From Athripsodes cinereus (taxonomy: Eukaryota > Arthropoda > Insecta > Trichoptera > Leptoceridae): 64,000 nucleotides of DNA. Positions 50,291-62,470 of the stretch are shown here, one piece after another. The notes below the pieces were generated by a model, which worked only from the letters and a program-made list of their open reading frames with translations, had not been told where the DNA came from and did no database searches. The stretch covers positions 3,906,001-3,970,000 of the forward strand of contig OX388314.1 in NCBI GenBank assembly GCA_947579605.1, read 5' to 3'. The position numbers were made by a program, and so were the translations under genes. The stretch's first letter is position 1. Each line of letters begins with the position of its first letter.

Positions 50291-50645
50291 AGTGGCGCGA
50301 AGGTATGTATGTATATTGTATATGAATGTTCAAATAATTTTCTTCCGCCAATAATTGACTATCATAATAAAACACAGTTGTAGTATGTGGGTACACATAT
50401 CATTCATCATTCAATATCAATGATGTTATTAAGAATAATAATAATAATATGCAGAAGCCAGGTAGGTACTCCGATAGTTAATCAGAAGTAAAGACTTAAT
50501 CAAGGGCAGAGTCATTAGTCAATCAATATATCTATACATACATAAATACACGTAGTACAATAAGTAACATCGTTATTAGATTCCTGTACACAACGTACAT
50601 AATATTATTACATATCGTTCACTAGATTAAAAGTCGGTTTCATTC
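50291..50645. other. Intergenic, nothing recognised
   Basis: No supported gene. Confidence 0.4.
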
Positions 50646-50649
50646 TTAT

Positions 50650-50905
50650 TTTTTTATTTATTTTATTCTTCTTGCACATCATCATTCACGTAACAAAATC
50701 AACTTATCACTTTACACTTTACACATTACACATAGAAAATATGTGAGGATATGCAGTAGCGAGATTATCACCATGAAATTGATTTCTTCTATTTAACCAT
50801 GTCATATTAACACTCAACATAAACAATAAAAAAAATCTCTACATAAATCAAAATGAGTAAAAAATCATCTATACACATATAAACAATGCACTCAACACAT
50901 ATACC
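50650..50905 (-). repeat. Family J LINE 3'-UTR fragment
   Basis: The minus strand contains TAATATGACATGGTTAAATAG, GGTGATAATCTCGCTACTGC and GAATAAAATAAATAAAAAAA in the order of the 3' UTR at 30410-30545. Confidence 0.7.
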
Positions 50906-51429
50906 TACATGAAACACCCAGATCCAGGACGATTTGAAAAAGATATACGTTTATTTAACTTTCATTGCTTCCAGAGCAATTAGTTAACGGCCCTTACCTT
51001 CCGAGTGTTCTTGTATACCTACTATATATTTTAATACCAATAAAGTTTTATTTATATATTTATTTCATCAAAGATTTTTATACAATGAAAACAAACCTTT
51101 TACAAGTATATGAACGGACAAAAATATTTAAACGATGTTTAGGTACAACTCGCGTATCTATTATGGATGTACCGAAGCTGTCATCATCGTGTTTTCATAC
51201 AAATCATTATACGTGATGATGCCAATAATACTACAGCTACCGTTATGAATGATAAATACTTTACATATTATTATTAATATCAGCTGTTTAATTTATTAAT
51301 TAATTAAATGTTTATCACATTACCTAGTACTTTAATCTATTGTTATTATAATAATTGTAATGAGTTTATTATTGTAGTTGTATTTATTTATAAAATGTCC
51401 TTCGTGTGGCAATAACATGTACAAGTACA
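50906..51429. other. Intergenic, nothing recognised
   Basis: No supported gene. The 83-residue frame at 50965-51216 lacks any domain. Confidence 0.4.
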
Positions 51430-51431
51430 TA

Positions 51432-51640
51432 AATTGAAAGATGTAACATCATTATTAGCGTTACAATGCGCGGTGGGTCTTAGCCTCCTCAAGAAGTCGC
51501 TCCCATCTCCCCCTCTCCATCACCTCTCGTCAATTGCAATTGGTCATGTCCAGAGCTTGGAAGTCTTTTTCTACCCCATCCATCCATCTCAGTTTCGGCC
51601 ACCTGACTCTTCTCCTGCCAATGGGTTTTGTGGAATTTGA
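51432..51640 (-). pseudogene. Possible RTE-like LINE C-terminal remnant
   Basis: GC-richer than its surroundings. The minus strand reads PLAGEESGGRNXDGWG-type residues, then a GEGEMGATS segment, resembling the VGRP..RW..../RWRELL tail of RTE-like proteins. The match is loose. Confidence 0.3.
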
Positions 51641-52489
51641 GGAGATATTGGAAGAATGTTTCAAAGACTCCACGAATATTATTATATAATAAACCCTTGC
51701 AATTCATAAACTACGGGTTTGGGTTTCATTCTTAACTACTAACGGTAAAAAAATCATAAAACATTTATCAAGTTAAAGGTTTTGAAACTAAACTTCCGGC
51801 ATTGCATAAAACGAATAAAATTACAAATATTAAGTCCCTAAAACAATGCATTGTTAGGAAATAAAGTTTTTAATATCATATATATTAGTTTTAACAGTTT
51901 ATTTTTATAACTATCATATGTTTTTTCCCGTTATTAAGTACGTCATTAACGACTACGTTAATTTCATTATCTTGAAAATACTCGCAATATGTACAGCTGT
52001 TAAAATAATTAAAAATATTATATTTCAGTTATTCTATTATGTATCTGAGGGTAAAGAATAAAATATCTTTATCTCTTTTTAATGATTTTCTGGGATTGAC
52101 AAATCCGTGAGACCGCAATATTTGATATGAAGATAATTATAGTTGAAATCTACAGAAAACTGTATGATTCTTAATATGTCATCTGAAGATGGTAAAAGAC
52201 TATTATATTCATCATTTCTTCATCTTTTACAATACCAGTTATAAAACTTTTCAATGCAAAGATATTTTGGAAAAAACTCATGCACTTTTCTTGGATATTA
52301 ATTAGCATTTTATATCTTCCATTCACAGATGAGTTTTCAGAAAATAATTCAGTGAGACACCAAACACGAATATCTTTTCTTTTATCACAAAAATAACGAT
52401 CTGGATGTTTATAATAAGCAGTAGTGACACTTATTATTCCAACTATAGGATATGAGTTGATGACATAGGGAAAGATAGAATCAATGTTT
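51641..52489. other. Intergenic, nothing recognised
   Basis: AT-rich. No supported gene. Confidence 0.45.
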
Positions 52490-53192
52490 TAGAAAAATAT
52501 TTATCTACAGCTACAACTATATCATCACGCTGCAGAATGCTTGCATTCGCTTTATCTTTGGTCTAAGAAAATATGACCACATCTCTCAATTCCGTACTGA
52601 ACTCAAATGGCCATCATACAAGGAATCCCGTAATTTACATATACTTTGCTTTCTTTATAACATCCTTAAGCATGAAGCTCCTCAATACCTCTTCGATCGG
52701 TTTGTTCCCCTTTCTTCCCATGGTGTATCGTTAAGGTCCCAAAACAATCGTCGTTTAGAATTCCCACCTCATAGTACATCTTTTTATTCATCTTCTTTTA
52801 CCGCACATGCTACCAGAATCTGGAACAACCTCCCCAATGATATTCGGTCCTCTTCAACTATAGGCTCATTCAAACATAAAGTAAAATCCCTCATAAACAA
52901 CCCACCATCTCATCAATAGTAGATAGTTCTCACTTAGATACATATAATATAGGTTTATGGTTGTGAATGCTTACATTTTTATCTTTTTTTTTAATATTTA
53001 TATAGGTATTCTTGTTTCATATTATATATTTCATTTTCTGTTTATCTTTTGATCTAAACTCACTTTATACTAAAACAGTTCTCAAACATTGTAGTAGGTT
53101 TACTGGAAGACATTGCCTCAAGGCAATATGTACGCCTTTTGTAAAATATTTGTATATTTGACAATAAAGTGTTTATTATTATTATTATTATT
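52490..53192 (+). pseudogene. 5'-truncated Jockey/CR1-like LINE (family J relative)
   Basis: The plus strand encodes LQNACIRFIFGLRKYDHISQ, ELKWPSYKESRNLHILCFLY, VSLRSQNNRRLEFPPHSTS and RIWNNLPNDIR before a stop near 52918. That is the end of a LINE RT protein just downstream of the thumb region. A 270-bp UTR and a (TTA)n tail (53176-53192) follow. It is homologous to 29870-30290 at the protein level but has a different UTR and tail, so it is a related rather than identical family. Confidence 0.8.
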
Positions 53193-53282
53193 ATCACGGC
53201 ATGTCCAACAAATGAATTAGCCAGCAGAGCAGCCGCATGTTATAAACATGCAAGCTGTCCTCTTTGTGCCAACGCACAGTGT
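53193..53282 (-). repeat. Family A dispersed repeat, tail-proximal fragment
   Basis: ATCACGGCATGTCCAACAAA, CCAGCAGAGCAGCCGCATG and CATGCAAGCTGTCCTCTTTG. It starts exactly at the (TTA)n tail of the preceding LINE. Confidence 0.65.
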
Positions 53283-53922
53283 AGCAATATTATTATTATT
53301 ACAAAAAACTATTGAGAGAATCATCAAAAGAAAGAATCATATACATTGTGACAATAAAAATTTTATATAAATAATTATTATTATCAATCGGTTACGGCAA
53401 TCCACCCGAATATAAATAATTAGGCAAAGTAAAAAAAACTATTTTTTCACACAAACATCTAGTAGTGGTACTTGAATTATATAATAATTGTTTTGAATAA
53501 GTGAATAAGAAAATTGAATAATCTCGCATCATTGTTATGATACAAGAAAAGAAATAATTTCAACCATAAAGCAATCTACACCCACATATACCATTCAATC
53601 TTAATTCGTCCATAGTTGTAAAACTTATATACATATTTTATATTAGGTTTACTACAACTATTGTTGTAAAATTTTATAATCTGATAAATATTTCTTTCAC
53701 TACCAAATAAGGCTTCAGACAACTTTGCTTATGTTTTCTACGAATCGTATAAAAACCGAAGCAAACATAAGCATACAATGTGATGATGAGTTTCGCTCTT
53801 ATCCAATCGTTTTTTACAAACAATGTCTCATTCTAGTTCAACAAACAACTTATGTTATGAATTTTTTTGACACAATTGGATGTCGGGAACTGGATTTTTT
53901 ACTTACTAGAAGTGTAGATGTC
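53283..53922. other. Intergenic
   Basis: No recognised gene. The 84-residue frame at 53725-53979 has no known domain, and its 3' end lies in the inverted repeat that follows. GTTCAACAAACAAC near 53837 recurs at 54122. Confidence 0.4.
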
Positions 53923-54124
53923 AAACATATTTTGAACTACTCCAGATTAATCATTCCAATTGATCACACTCATCCATAGTCAACCTTTTTGAATTAGGTA
54001 TTAACTAGGTATGAGTAGGTATTAAATAGGTATTAACTACCTAGTTAATACCTATTCAAATAGGTTGACTATGGATGAGTGTGATCAATTGGAATGATTT
54101 AACTGGAGTAGTTCAAAATATGTT
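53923..54124. repeat. Long inverted repeat, arms about 85 bp
   Basis: The left arm AACATATTTTGAACTACTCC ... GAATTAGGTATTAACTAGG is mirrored by TAGTTAATACCTATTC ... GGAGTAGTTCAAAATATGTT. Few mismatches. The centre (54008-54040) is built of GGTATTAA units. It would form a long hairpin. Confidence 0.9.
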
Positions 54125-56299
54125 CAACAAACAACGTTTGGAATGTGTAATGCAACAATGTTTCAATCTACACAAACCTCAAACTGAGGCAATTCGTTGT
54201 TATGTGAATTAAAACGCAATACAGATTGTATGAAATATCATGTTCTAAAATGAATTATATTTTGCTTGGAATGTAATGTTTTTCGAATTCCTATCTTTCG
54301 CGGTACACTCAAAGTTTAAGAAAAAGCAGGAAATCAATTTCGCTCCGGAAATTCAACAGATAAATATAATGTTAGAATAATGATACTTTCTCATATATTT
54401 CGATTTTGCGACTTGTAACATTGTAACAAACATAATTATTTGAAGATTTTCTTCTTCTCTATTTACACATCTATCAGCTCAGGTTGTATTAAGAGGTAAA
54501 AGTAAGCATTTAGCGCTCATAAAAGGTGTCTGCATAGAAAAAAAACTAGAGATGTGATGAAAATTTACATTTTTACATACTTAAGTACTTCCGTAAACGT
54601 GAATTTAAAATATAAATAGTCATAAGATTAAAACAAACGGATTTTATATACTATTATATTACGTAATACGTAATAAAAGAAATCTTATAGACTTTATTAT
54701 TTTATCTGCTAATGTTCTCGTGTAGGTATATTAAGAAATATCCCATTTATTATATGTATTATAATACATATCTTTTGTATAGTTTTTATACCTTGTTGTT
54801 TTATGTCGAAATAGCGGTACAAGTTTGTACATTTTTTTTAAATGTTTTTTCCCCATGGTTCCTACGAATCACCCAAAAATTATTGTTATTTTTTTATCAA
54901 AGAAAACGTTATTTTCATGATTTGATGTATTAACTTTACATACCTGCTCATTGACAAAAATTGATTAAATGTTTTTGAAATTAAATGTTAAAAGTTAATA
55001 AATGATACATCAATCAGATAATTATTAAATTTATGATATATAATCATTAATATCTTCAATTTAGTGATGGTGTATGCCATCCATTCTTAATATCATACTT
55101 CATGGGCCACACAAAGAATGGTCCGTTCTTTCATCATGTGCAATGATTATTCCATTGGTTACTCGACTTGTGTAAAATTCCATGACAGTAAATACTAACA
55201 AACTGCTAAATATTGTACAAATTTATTAAAACAAATTTTCACAATATGTTCGAACCAACAGTTAATTTAATATTCAATGAGTGTTTTGGTATCAAAATAG
55301 GACAATTCCAAAAAAATACCTTTTTTAACTACATAAGTAGTGTATTTGACTGCATAATTATGCAAAAAAAATCTTTTATATTGAGTTCTATAAAATTTCA
55401 TTTTTCAAAAAAGTCAAATCTCATGCAATTTAGGTACCTATAAAAATTGTGGAAAAAATTAATGGTCGCATAGAAATCAATCAAAATTTAAATAGTTTGT
55501 GGTCTCCACTTACATTTCACTGCAAGAAGAATAGTCGGGTATCAATCCCAAAATACACAAATATTATCTAAATTTTATATTTATTGCGTGAAAAACTTTT
55601 TTTTCTTAATACACTCAATTCATATATCAATTTATCTAGCACTGTGTAAAAAAAAACTACAAAAATCGACGTAGAAGGTATGAAAAATCATTAAATTTTT
55701 ATCAAAATTTAATTTCTTTAACTGCATCAATTTATAATGCATAATTCTTAAATCACCAATGTTTATACATTTTCAAATATCTATTAATGTCACTTTTACA
55801 AACAAACAGACAAACAATAATAATTAAAGACTCGAGTACCAAAATTAAACAAAAATTCCCTTTAATCTCACTACTTTATGAACGATCACACAGACCGCTA
55901 TGTTTAAGTAAAAATATTATTACATTACACATAAACATAATGCGTTCATTAAGCAGCGGGTATCTAATTGCACATTATTGTGTTTATTATTATCGTAAAA
56001 ATAAAATGTCAACAAATGATGTTTAAATAACTGCATTTTAACAACAAAACTGACTTACGGTAATTTTGTAGGTGATAAATAATATACTCAAATGAACAAA
56101 TAATGTATTGTGTTTATTTTAAAAGATTTTTTATGGGAATTTTTCAAATGATAGAATGAATGACAAACGGAAGAAGTCATTATGACTAATATTTAATTAG
56201 ATATAATAAAATATTTTATGAAAAGAAATGTTTTTTATTTGTTTTTGTGTAACTTTTTTATTTCATTCAAGACCAAATGTTTGAATCTTTTTATACACT
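54125..56299. other. Intergenic, nothing recognised
   Basis: About 2.2 kb of AT-rich sequence. The frames of 73-79 residues here are low-complexity and unsupported. Confidence 0.45.
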
Positions 56300-56490
56300 T
56301 AAAATGAGTCGAGTGGTCAGAATAGCAGCAGACGAATGCATGACGGGAATAAAAACCCCTCAGGAAGACCACCCAAACGATGGAGGGATAGCTGGGCATC
56401 CACTTCCTAGGAGCAGGCTCCAAGAACCATAGGACACAGTCCTAACTGAAGCAGCAGAAGAAGAAGAACATGGCTGAACGAAATGTATCA
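56300..56490 (+). pseudogene. RTE-like LINE ORF2 C-terminal remnant
   Basis: The plus strand reads KNPSGRPPKRWRDSWAS, the G.P.KRWRD segment near the end of RTE-like LINE proteins. Stops follow, then an AGCAGAAGAAGAAGAA run that may be its tail. Confidence 0.5.
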
Positions 56491-56584
56491 ATTTTTCATC
56501 GTATCATATAAAATGAAACCGAAATTTGTTATGTAATATCTTTCAAATATATACCTAAGCAAATAATAGAAGTAGAAGATATTT

Positions 56585-56640
56585 ACAAAATTTACGGAAA
56601 AGAGCGGGAAATCAATTCTTTACCGGGTTCTCCACAGTAA
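56585..56640 (-). repeat. Family A dispersed repeat, 5'-end scrap
   Basis: The minus strand CTGTGGAGAACCCGGTAAAG followed by AATTGATTTCCCGCTCTTTT is the start of the family. Confidence 0.55.
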
Positions 56641-57165
56641 AAAAAATATATCTAGTAATATGTAAATTATGTGTAAATTAAATTTCATTCACGCATAACA
56701 TACGTCCACATCGATCTATTGTCTTTATGTTTTGTTTTTATTATGAGAGGGAGTTTTGGGTAGAGATTGGATTATTAACTAAACGCGTCAAGTGTTTGTT
56801 ACAAACTGTTGCTTGTTAACAATTAACTACAACATCAAAACATAAACAGCTGTTGTAGTTGAATTTATTATTATTGTTAATAATACACATATCATGTAAA
56901 TATTATGTTTGTATGTGTAACTAGATACGCTGTCAAACTGATGTATATTTGTAGTAGTAGGAAATTATAATAATACACATCTAACATACAATATACACAC
57001 AATGCTAATGCAAACCATGTTAATGTATTGGTACATATTATTATTATCTCCTTCATTTTCTCCAATACATTCATATCTTTTGCGGATTGAATGAAACTCC
57101 TGTTTCAATTTATCCAATCATGTAATTCTACAACTTTAATAAATTAAATAACTAGAGTAACTTTA
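56641..57165. other. Intergenic, nothing recognised
   Basis: No supported gene. Confidence 0.4.
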
Positions 57166-57345
57166 GAGTTCGTCGGTAGCCTGGATGTAGAGTATCGGCC
57201 TCCGGAACAAGGGGTCCGTGGTTCGATACCAGGTGCCGGCAAATTCCCCTTTCACAGCACAAGCTTTTAGCTTAGTGTGAAAGGTGTATAAGGTTGTATT
57301 TGGGTTTATAACCAAACCCAGATATATCTTTTTTAAAAAAAAAAC
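57166..57345 (+). mobile_element. tRNA-derived SINE-1, complete copy
   Basis: The 5' head is tRNA-like: box A in GTCGGTAGCCTGGATGTAGA and box B in GGTTCGATACC, about 35 nt apart, driving pol III. A unique body follows (CCCCTTTCACAGCACAAGCT, then TTGTATTTGGGTTTATAACC), and an A tail at about 57333-57345. A near-identical copy is at 57557-57735 and a head-less one at 27547-27658. Confidence 0.88.
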
Positions 57346-57465
57346 TCTTTGTCTTACTGCACGCAAAATGATCCTCTCTAACCTACACTTCTAAATTAGA
57401 CGATTATGGGGTCATCCATGGATATTTTTATTTCTTCATTACAGCAGATACAACAGCTTTTTAAC

Positions 57466-57912
57466 AGTCATCATCATCATCATCGCCCTCAACGCTCCTC
57501 TCGGGAGCACAGGGCAGAAACCAGCCTCCTCCATTCAGAGCGTCTCTGTGCCAATTTTTTTTTTTTTTAAAAAGATATATCTGGGTTTTGTTATAAACCC
57601 AAATACAACTTTATACACCTTCCACAGTAAGCTAAAAGCTTGTGTAGTGAAAGGGGAGTTTGCCGGCACCTGGGATCGAACCGCGGACCCCTTGTTCAAG
57701 AGGCCGAGACTCTACCCCCAGGCTACCGACGAACTCAATTGTGTCACCTCTTTCCACAACATTCCTTGCGCTCTGATATTGTTGTCATACGAACGGTGTA
57801 TTGTGAAAGAGGGACGCCCGGGCCGACGGAACCCTTGTGGACGGAAGAACAGTGCTCTTTTTGGCCAACTATCATTAGGCATTCTCAAAACATGTCCCAG
57901 CCAAGACCACAC
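57466..57912 (-). pseudogene. RTE-like LINE fragment split by a SINE
   Basis: The outer parts (57466-57556 and 57741-57912) are the RTE-like 3' end seen at 25795. The minus strand reads WSWLGHVLRMPNDSWPKRAL, FFRPQGFRRPGRPSFTIHRS, and after the interruption WRRLVSALCS and a (GAT)n tail. It is 5'-truncated at about 57912. Confidence 0.85.
57557..57735 (-). mobile_element. tRNA-derived SINE-1 nested in the RTE-like fragment
   Basis: The minus strand starts GAGTTCGTCGGTAGCCTGGG and has box B GGTTCGATCCC. It continues with the SINE-1 body and ends in a 14-15 nt A tail. The flanking CAATT is present at 57552-57556 and 57736-57740, while the uninterrupted homologue at 25883 has it once. This proves the insertion and its target duplication. 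Confidence 0.92.
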
Positions 57913-59504
57913 AGTACCGATCGCCAATTATAGTACCTTAACAAGTTACTTTTACATTAAAACAATAAAAAAAGTATAAGTATAGGTATGCACTAAAGAC
58001 CCAAGAAACAAGTGAAAAATGAAATTTGAATTAATAATTTATCTTGTTGAATATCCAAAATCTAATATCCGATATCCGGCATTTATCCACTTCATCGCTG
58101 GTACTTATACTAATACTGTATCTACTAAAGTTGTACGTATTAGTACATCAGCAGTACAACTAGGTAATTGTAACTTTCACATGGGTAATTGCGTACCAGA
58201 TTATACCTAATTATAATGTGTATATTTATATGTGTGTGTATCTAACTACTTATTTACGTATTTATCTAATACACGTCTTTTAAGATAATGATTACCACTC
58301 CACAGATGCGTGCAGAAAGATATAAACAAATCTATAATCATAGACACCCTTTTAACCACTATAATCCACACGCACCTCAACCAAAGTCTAGAAACAGTTT
58401 TATTAAAACTCTTGTTTCTGACTTTCTTTCCTTGTTTTAATCTTTCCACTCCTGGTGATGGCGACTGTCATCGCCTTGTGATTCTCAAAATCAGGTAATG
58501 GAAACTCGTCCTTGATTGCAGTTATATCCAAATGACTTGTAAATCCACAGTTTTTCTTTACTCTGTGACATTTGAAAGATACTTATACGATATCAGTAAT
58601 ATAAAAACAGATTTCTATGATATAAGCCATTGAAAAATCATGTGAAAAAACCAATATTTCTATTTATTATTATTTTAAAAAATATCACCCTGCACTGAGA
58701 CCATAACAGCTTTTGGCCAAGGCGATCTTAGCAACAAAAATGAAATACTAAGTCAAAAAACAAAATAACACAAAAGATGTCATCAAAAAGAAACAAAATC
58801 AAAGGAAACCGGATCGTTGAAGACTCAATCGCAGGAATTCTATTTATCCACTCTTTTACACAAAAGTTTAGGCCACAGGAGGACCCTAAGGGGAAGCCTT
58901 AAAGGCAAACCGGTCAAAACCACTTAGTGGGAATCTATTTTGCTACATTTACATTTTCAATACTCCTCTCAGGATGATAAAATGGAATCACAGACAAATC
59001 AAACATAATAAACAATAAATAAACAAAGATAAACAACAATGAATAACAAAAGACCTTATTAAATAAAAAGCAAGCATAATTTATCAATATAATATACAGT
59101 GTTCAATTTTAGACCAGAGGCCGAAGGAAGGTAACCGAACCATCAGGAATAACAATATTCACAAGCGAGATCTTGAGTGGTCTTTATTATCAACTCTATC
59201 ACCACTCAGGGTGTGTCATGGCTTCGTAACGCTGACTGAATCTTCTTATGTCATTGGTACACAATTATAACATCAAACGCAATCATGATGTTATTTCTGT
59301 AATAACAATCTACGTCACTATCACTTTATATCATGTATTACTACATTGCATTACTATTATTTACACTAATAATAGAGATGACAAGTGTAAAGTATGTAGG
59401 TACTGCAAAGTAGATTTAGAACTGTTGAATGTTAAACTGCTGAACAGTGTTAATCGAAAATTTAACGTCATTAATCGTTATTCGGTTAATGTAAAAAATA
59501 ATAA
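57913..59504. other. Intergenic, nothing recognised
   Basis: About 1.6 kb without a supported gene. GGCCACAGGAGGACCCTAAG near 58872 is a GC-richer island of unknown origin. Confidence 0.4.
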
Positions 59505-59637
59505 ATAAATATAATGAAAACAAAATTGTTTTTGGTTTTACTGCGATTTACGTAGTAAAACCAAAAAACAATTTTGTAACTAAACTACGTAAATCGTAGT
59601 AAAACCAAAAACAATTTTGTTTTCATTATATTTATAT
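59505..59637. repeat. Inverted repeat with a third nested arm
   Basis: The outer arms ATAAATATAATGAAAACAAA..TTACGTAGT and their complement (ending ATTATATTTATAT at 59637) match over about 52 bp with one or two differences. Between them lies a further inverted partial copy (AAAACCAAAAAACAATTTTG). This indicates more than one fold-back event. Confidence 0.9.
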
Positions 59638-59865
59638 AATGGAGTTTTACAAAATCAACGTCGACTCAATCAATATATCAGTAAAAAATAATATCATACT
59701 TGCACAAAATATACGTTGTCACACCGTTTCCCTTGCATGGTAGACAGAAATGATTGAACGCCACATATTCCCACTTAACTAGTTGTTGTTTTTGATTTTA
59801 TTTTTTGATAGTATAACATATATTCACTTGGTATTGGGTGCCTTGCCTCGAGGAAAAGAAAGAAA
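59638..59865. other. Intergenic spacer
   Basis: Nothing recognised. Confidence 0.4.
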
Positions 59866-60040
59866 GAATACTACTAATACTACTTTACCATCATGGCACA
59901 TCCCACAAGTGCGGTAGCCAACAGACCAGCTGCATGTTACTTGCAAGCTGTCCTCTCAATACTTTCTTTTTTACTAGACTTTCGAAAACTTACGGAAAAG
60001 AAAAGAAGACAAATTAATTGCCGGGGCTCGACGGACTGCT
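59866..60040 (-). repeat. Family A dispersed repeat, internally deleted
   Basis: TACTACTAATACTACTTTACC, CATCATGGCACATCCCACAA, CAGACCAGCTGCATG and GCAAGCTGTCCTCTC. It then jumps to CTTTCGAAAACTTACGGAAA, so the middle is deleted. Confidence 0.75.
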
Positions 60041-60519
60041 ATGATCCCAGTAGAAATTTATTTATTTTTAAACGTTATACTTCTGAAATTAATTTTTAAT
60101 TTTTTTTAACAGGGGGTGAGGGTGCAGAAATTTCAGATCATATTTTATCCGCTGTCAGTTGAATAAAAAAAAATAGCCAAAAAGTAGAAATTACAAATCT
60201 CATTCTCAGTTTGAGTTGCATTCATAATAATTTTATAACGAAGGAGTAGGAGTTCTAGAAAATAAACTTTAATATGCTATTAACGATTTTTAAGGTTCAC
60301 TTAACTATATATTTTCATCCGTTAATTTACGATTGATTAACGAGTGACTGCTTAACTCTAGTTACATGTTTTATCTTTGTCATCAAAATACTTTCGATAA
60401 TTGTGCAATGCTCTAATTTAACAAAAGCACGCAATTTGTCGTGTCTCAAATTATGTCATTACTTGAAGACGCCTACTCTTCCATAAATAACTATTTATTT
60501 CAAAATAAAATTTAGGAAT
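60041..60519. other. Intergenic, nothing recognised
   Basis: No supported gene. Confidence 0.4.
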
Positions 60520-60870
60520 AATATGTCTACTATTGCGACATATCTCACAAGTGAAGTAACCAGAAAAAAACAATATCCTTTAAACATGCCAGGTAACCCT
60601 CAAAGCACGAGCACTGCTCATTTTTGAGGGTCAAATATGTACCTAATAAATGTGTTTTTTAGTAATAAGGTGTGTATGTAATATTATTAAATTGTTAATT
60701 TTATTTAAAAAAAAAAATGTCTCCGTGCCAATAAAAAAATAAAATATTCAGAATGGATGAAATGCCTTAGAAGATGTTGAATAATTTACGAAAACTTGCT
60801 TTTTATAGAACACACGAAAACAAACAAACAGAAGAGAGAGGGAGACATATTCTTTGCCGGACTCTCTAAT
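60520..60870 (-). repeat. Family A dispersed repeat, diverged and interrupted
   Basis: GTCTACTATTGCGACATATC..TCACAAGTG is followed by about 130 bp of foreign sequence. Then come CTCCGTGCCAATAAA, ATTCAGAATGGATGAAATGCC, and GGGAGACATATTCTTTGCCGG. Confidence 0.6.
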
Positions 60871-61879
60871 AAGCAACAATAATGTTTTTGATAAATAAAT
60901 AAAATTATTGAATATCAAAAAAATATTTGTATAATTGATAAAAAAAATAAACACAAATATTTCAAACACAATTCTGGTATTATAAACCGGCGTTTCGACC
61001 GTAATCCTTTTATAACCTGGTTTGGTGAATTTTTCCCGACATTAGACTGTTAGTTTTTTTTTGGTGATCATGACTGATTATGTAGAGACGACATATCTGG
61101 TTGTATAATACTGAGAAGTACAAATGGCAATTATGCTACCCCATTTAAAAAAATATAGCTTCTTTCAAACTCACTAATACCGAATAATTTACGAAGCATA
61201 TTACGTATGATAGCAACTATTGACCTCAATCTCTGTTCAAAAACAATACCATTCGAACAATATTTTGGTTTATTATTTTAAATAAAAAAATGTAACAAAA
61301 GTTGGTATCTATTTTAAATAATTATTATTTACAATAGGAAATATGTAATCCATTATAATATTAATGTCTATATTAATAATTATATCTGCAGTTTACATTT
61401 ATATAACACAAAGCATAAGCTTTCTGTTGTACAAATGTAACTAATTTTCATAATTGTTTTATATTATATTATAGCTTTTGTGGTTTTGCGTGTATAATAA
61501 AATTTTATGGCTAAATGATTAAAATAGTACTTTATATATAAACGATTGAATATTATAAATATTTATTGTATTTACTTCATTATAAAATATTTTTTTTATA
61601 TCATTAGTGACAGGCGAAAAAAATCTTGTAATTGTTTATAAATAAAGACACAGTAAATATTGTTTACTTACAATGTATGATGAAAAAGAAATGCAATTTG
61701 TCAGATGTGAAAACGTACCTGAAATCAAAGAAAATAATAACATTAGTAAAAAAGCAAGATCATACAATCATTGTAAATGAAACCAGTTTAATTTAAGAAG
61801 TAGTCATTTTTAACATTTGTCCCAAATTCACTTGAAACAGGTGTTTTAAATGATACTGAAAACATATACATTAAGAACA
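60871..61879. other. Intergenic, nothing recognised
   Basis: No supported gene or repeat. Confidence 0.45.
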
Positions 61880-62085
61880 GACTACTACTATATCATCACG
61901 GCATATCCCACAAATGGGGTAGCCAGATTATCCTCTCCAGATGGGCGGCTTGCGTCATCGCTGAATTGTAAATATTAATTATCTGATACTACGTGAAGTT
62001 TTACGAAAAACTGCCTTTTACAAAATATCCTAAAACTTACAGAAATGAATGGGTAACCTTTTCATTACTGAGGACTTCATGGGGT
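61880..62085 (-). repeat. Family A dispersed repeat, near full length
   Basis: ACTACTACTATATCATCACGG, CATATCCCACAAATGGGGTAG, AACTGCCTTTTACAAAATATCC. It ends GGACTTCATGGGG, the inverse of CCGTGG diverged. Confidence 0.75.
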
Positions 62086-62094
62086 ACATAATAG

Positions 62095-62245
62095 AGTATT
62101 CTACATTAATGATGGACCTCCGTAAAAACCAATTGATAACAACGTTCAGGAGCAAGATGAAGACATCGCTCATCCAACATAGTTTCCCGCGCCCATTAGA
62201 TGGATGATGACGCCGAATTAATCATCCAACATATATACTAATACA
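62095..62245 (+). pseudogene. Family E LINE ORF2 end and 3' end
   Basis: NNQLITTFRSKMKTSLIQ-like residues are followed by GCGCCCATTAGATGGATGAT and GACGCCGAATTAATCATCC, then a short ATA tail. The order is as in 29328-29545 and 49600-49680. Confidence 0.5.
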
Positions 62246-62384
62246 ATGAGTTAAAAATACTTCATGGAAAAATTATAGGTGTATTTTGTTTTATATATCT
62301 TTCACATATTGTGTGCTACATTGATCTTTGAATAAACAAATTTCATAGTCACGCGTTTCTGAAATTTCACGGCAGAATTCGCAA

Positions 62385-62470
62385 AATACTTATACGTTAC
62401 AATACTCAAAATACAAAATACGTATACGATACAATACACAAAATACAATATTCATATACGTTAAGACAAA
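62385..62470 (+). repeat. Degenerate tandem repeat
   Basis: Three to four units of CAAAATAC..ATACG(T/A)TACAATAC, about 25-30 bp each. Confidence 0.7.

Noticed and set aside
53725..53979. 84-residue frame as a host gene
   Set aside because: No recognisable domain, and its end is part of an inverted repeat. Evidence is insufficient.
57548..57979. 143-residue frame
   Set aside because: It joins a SINE and an antisense LINE fragment. It is a chimera of repeats.
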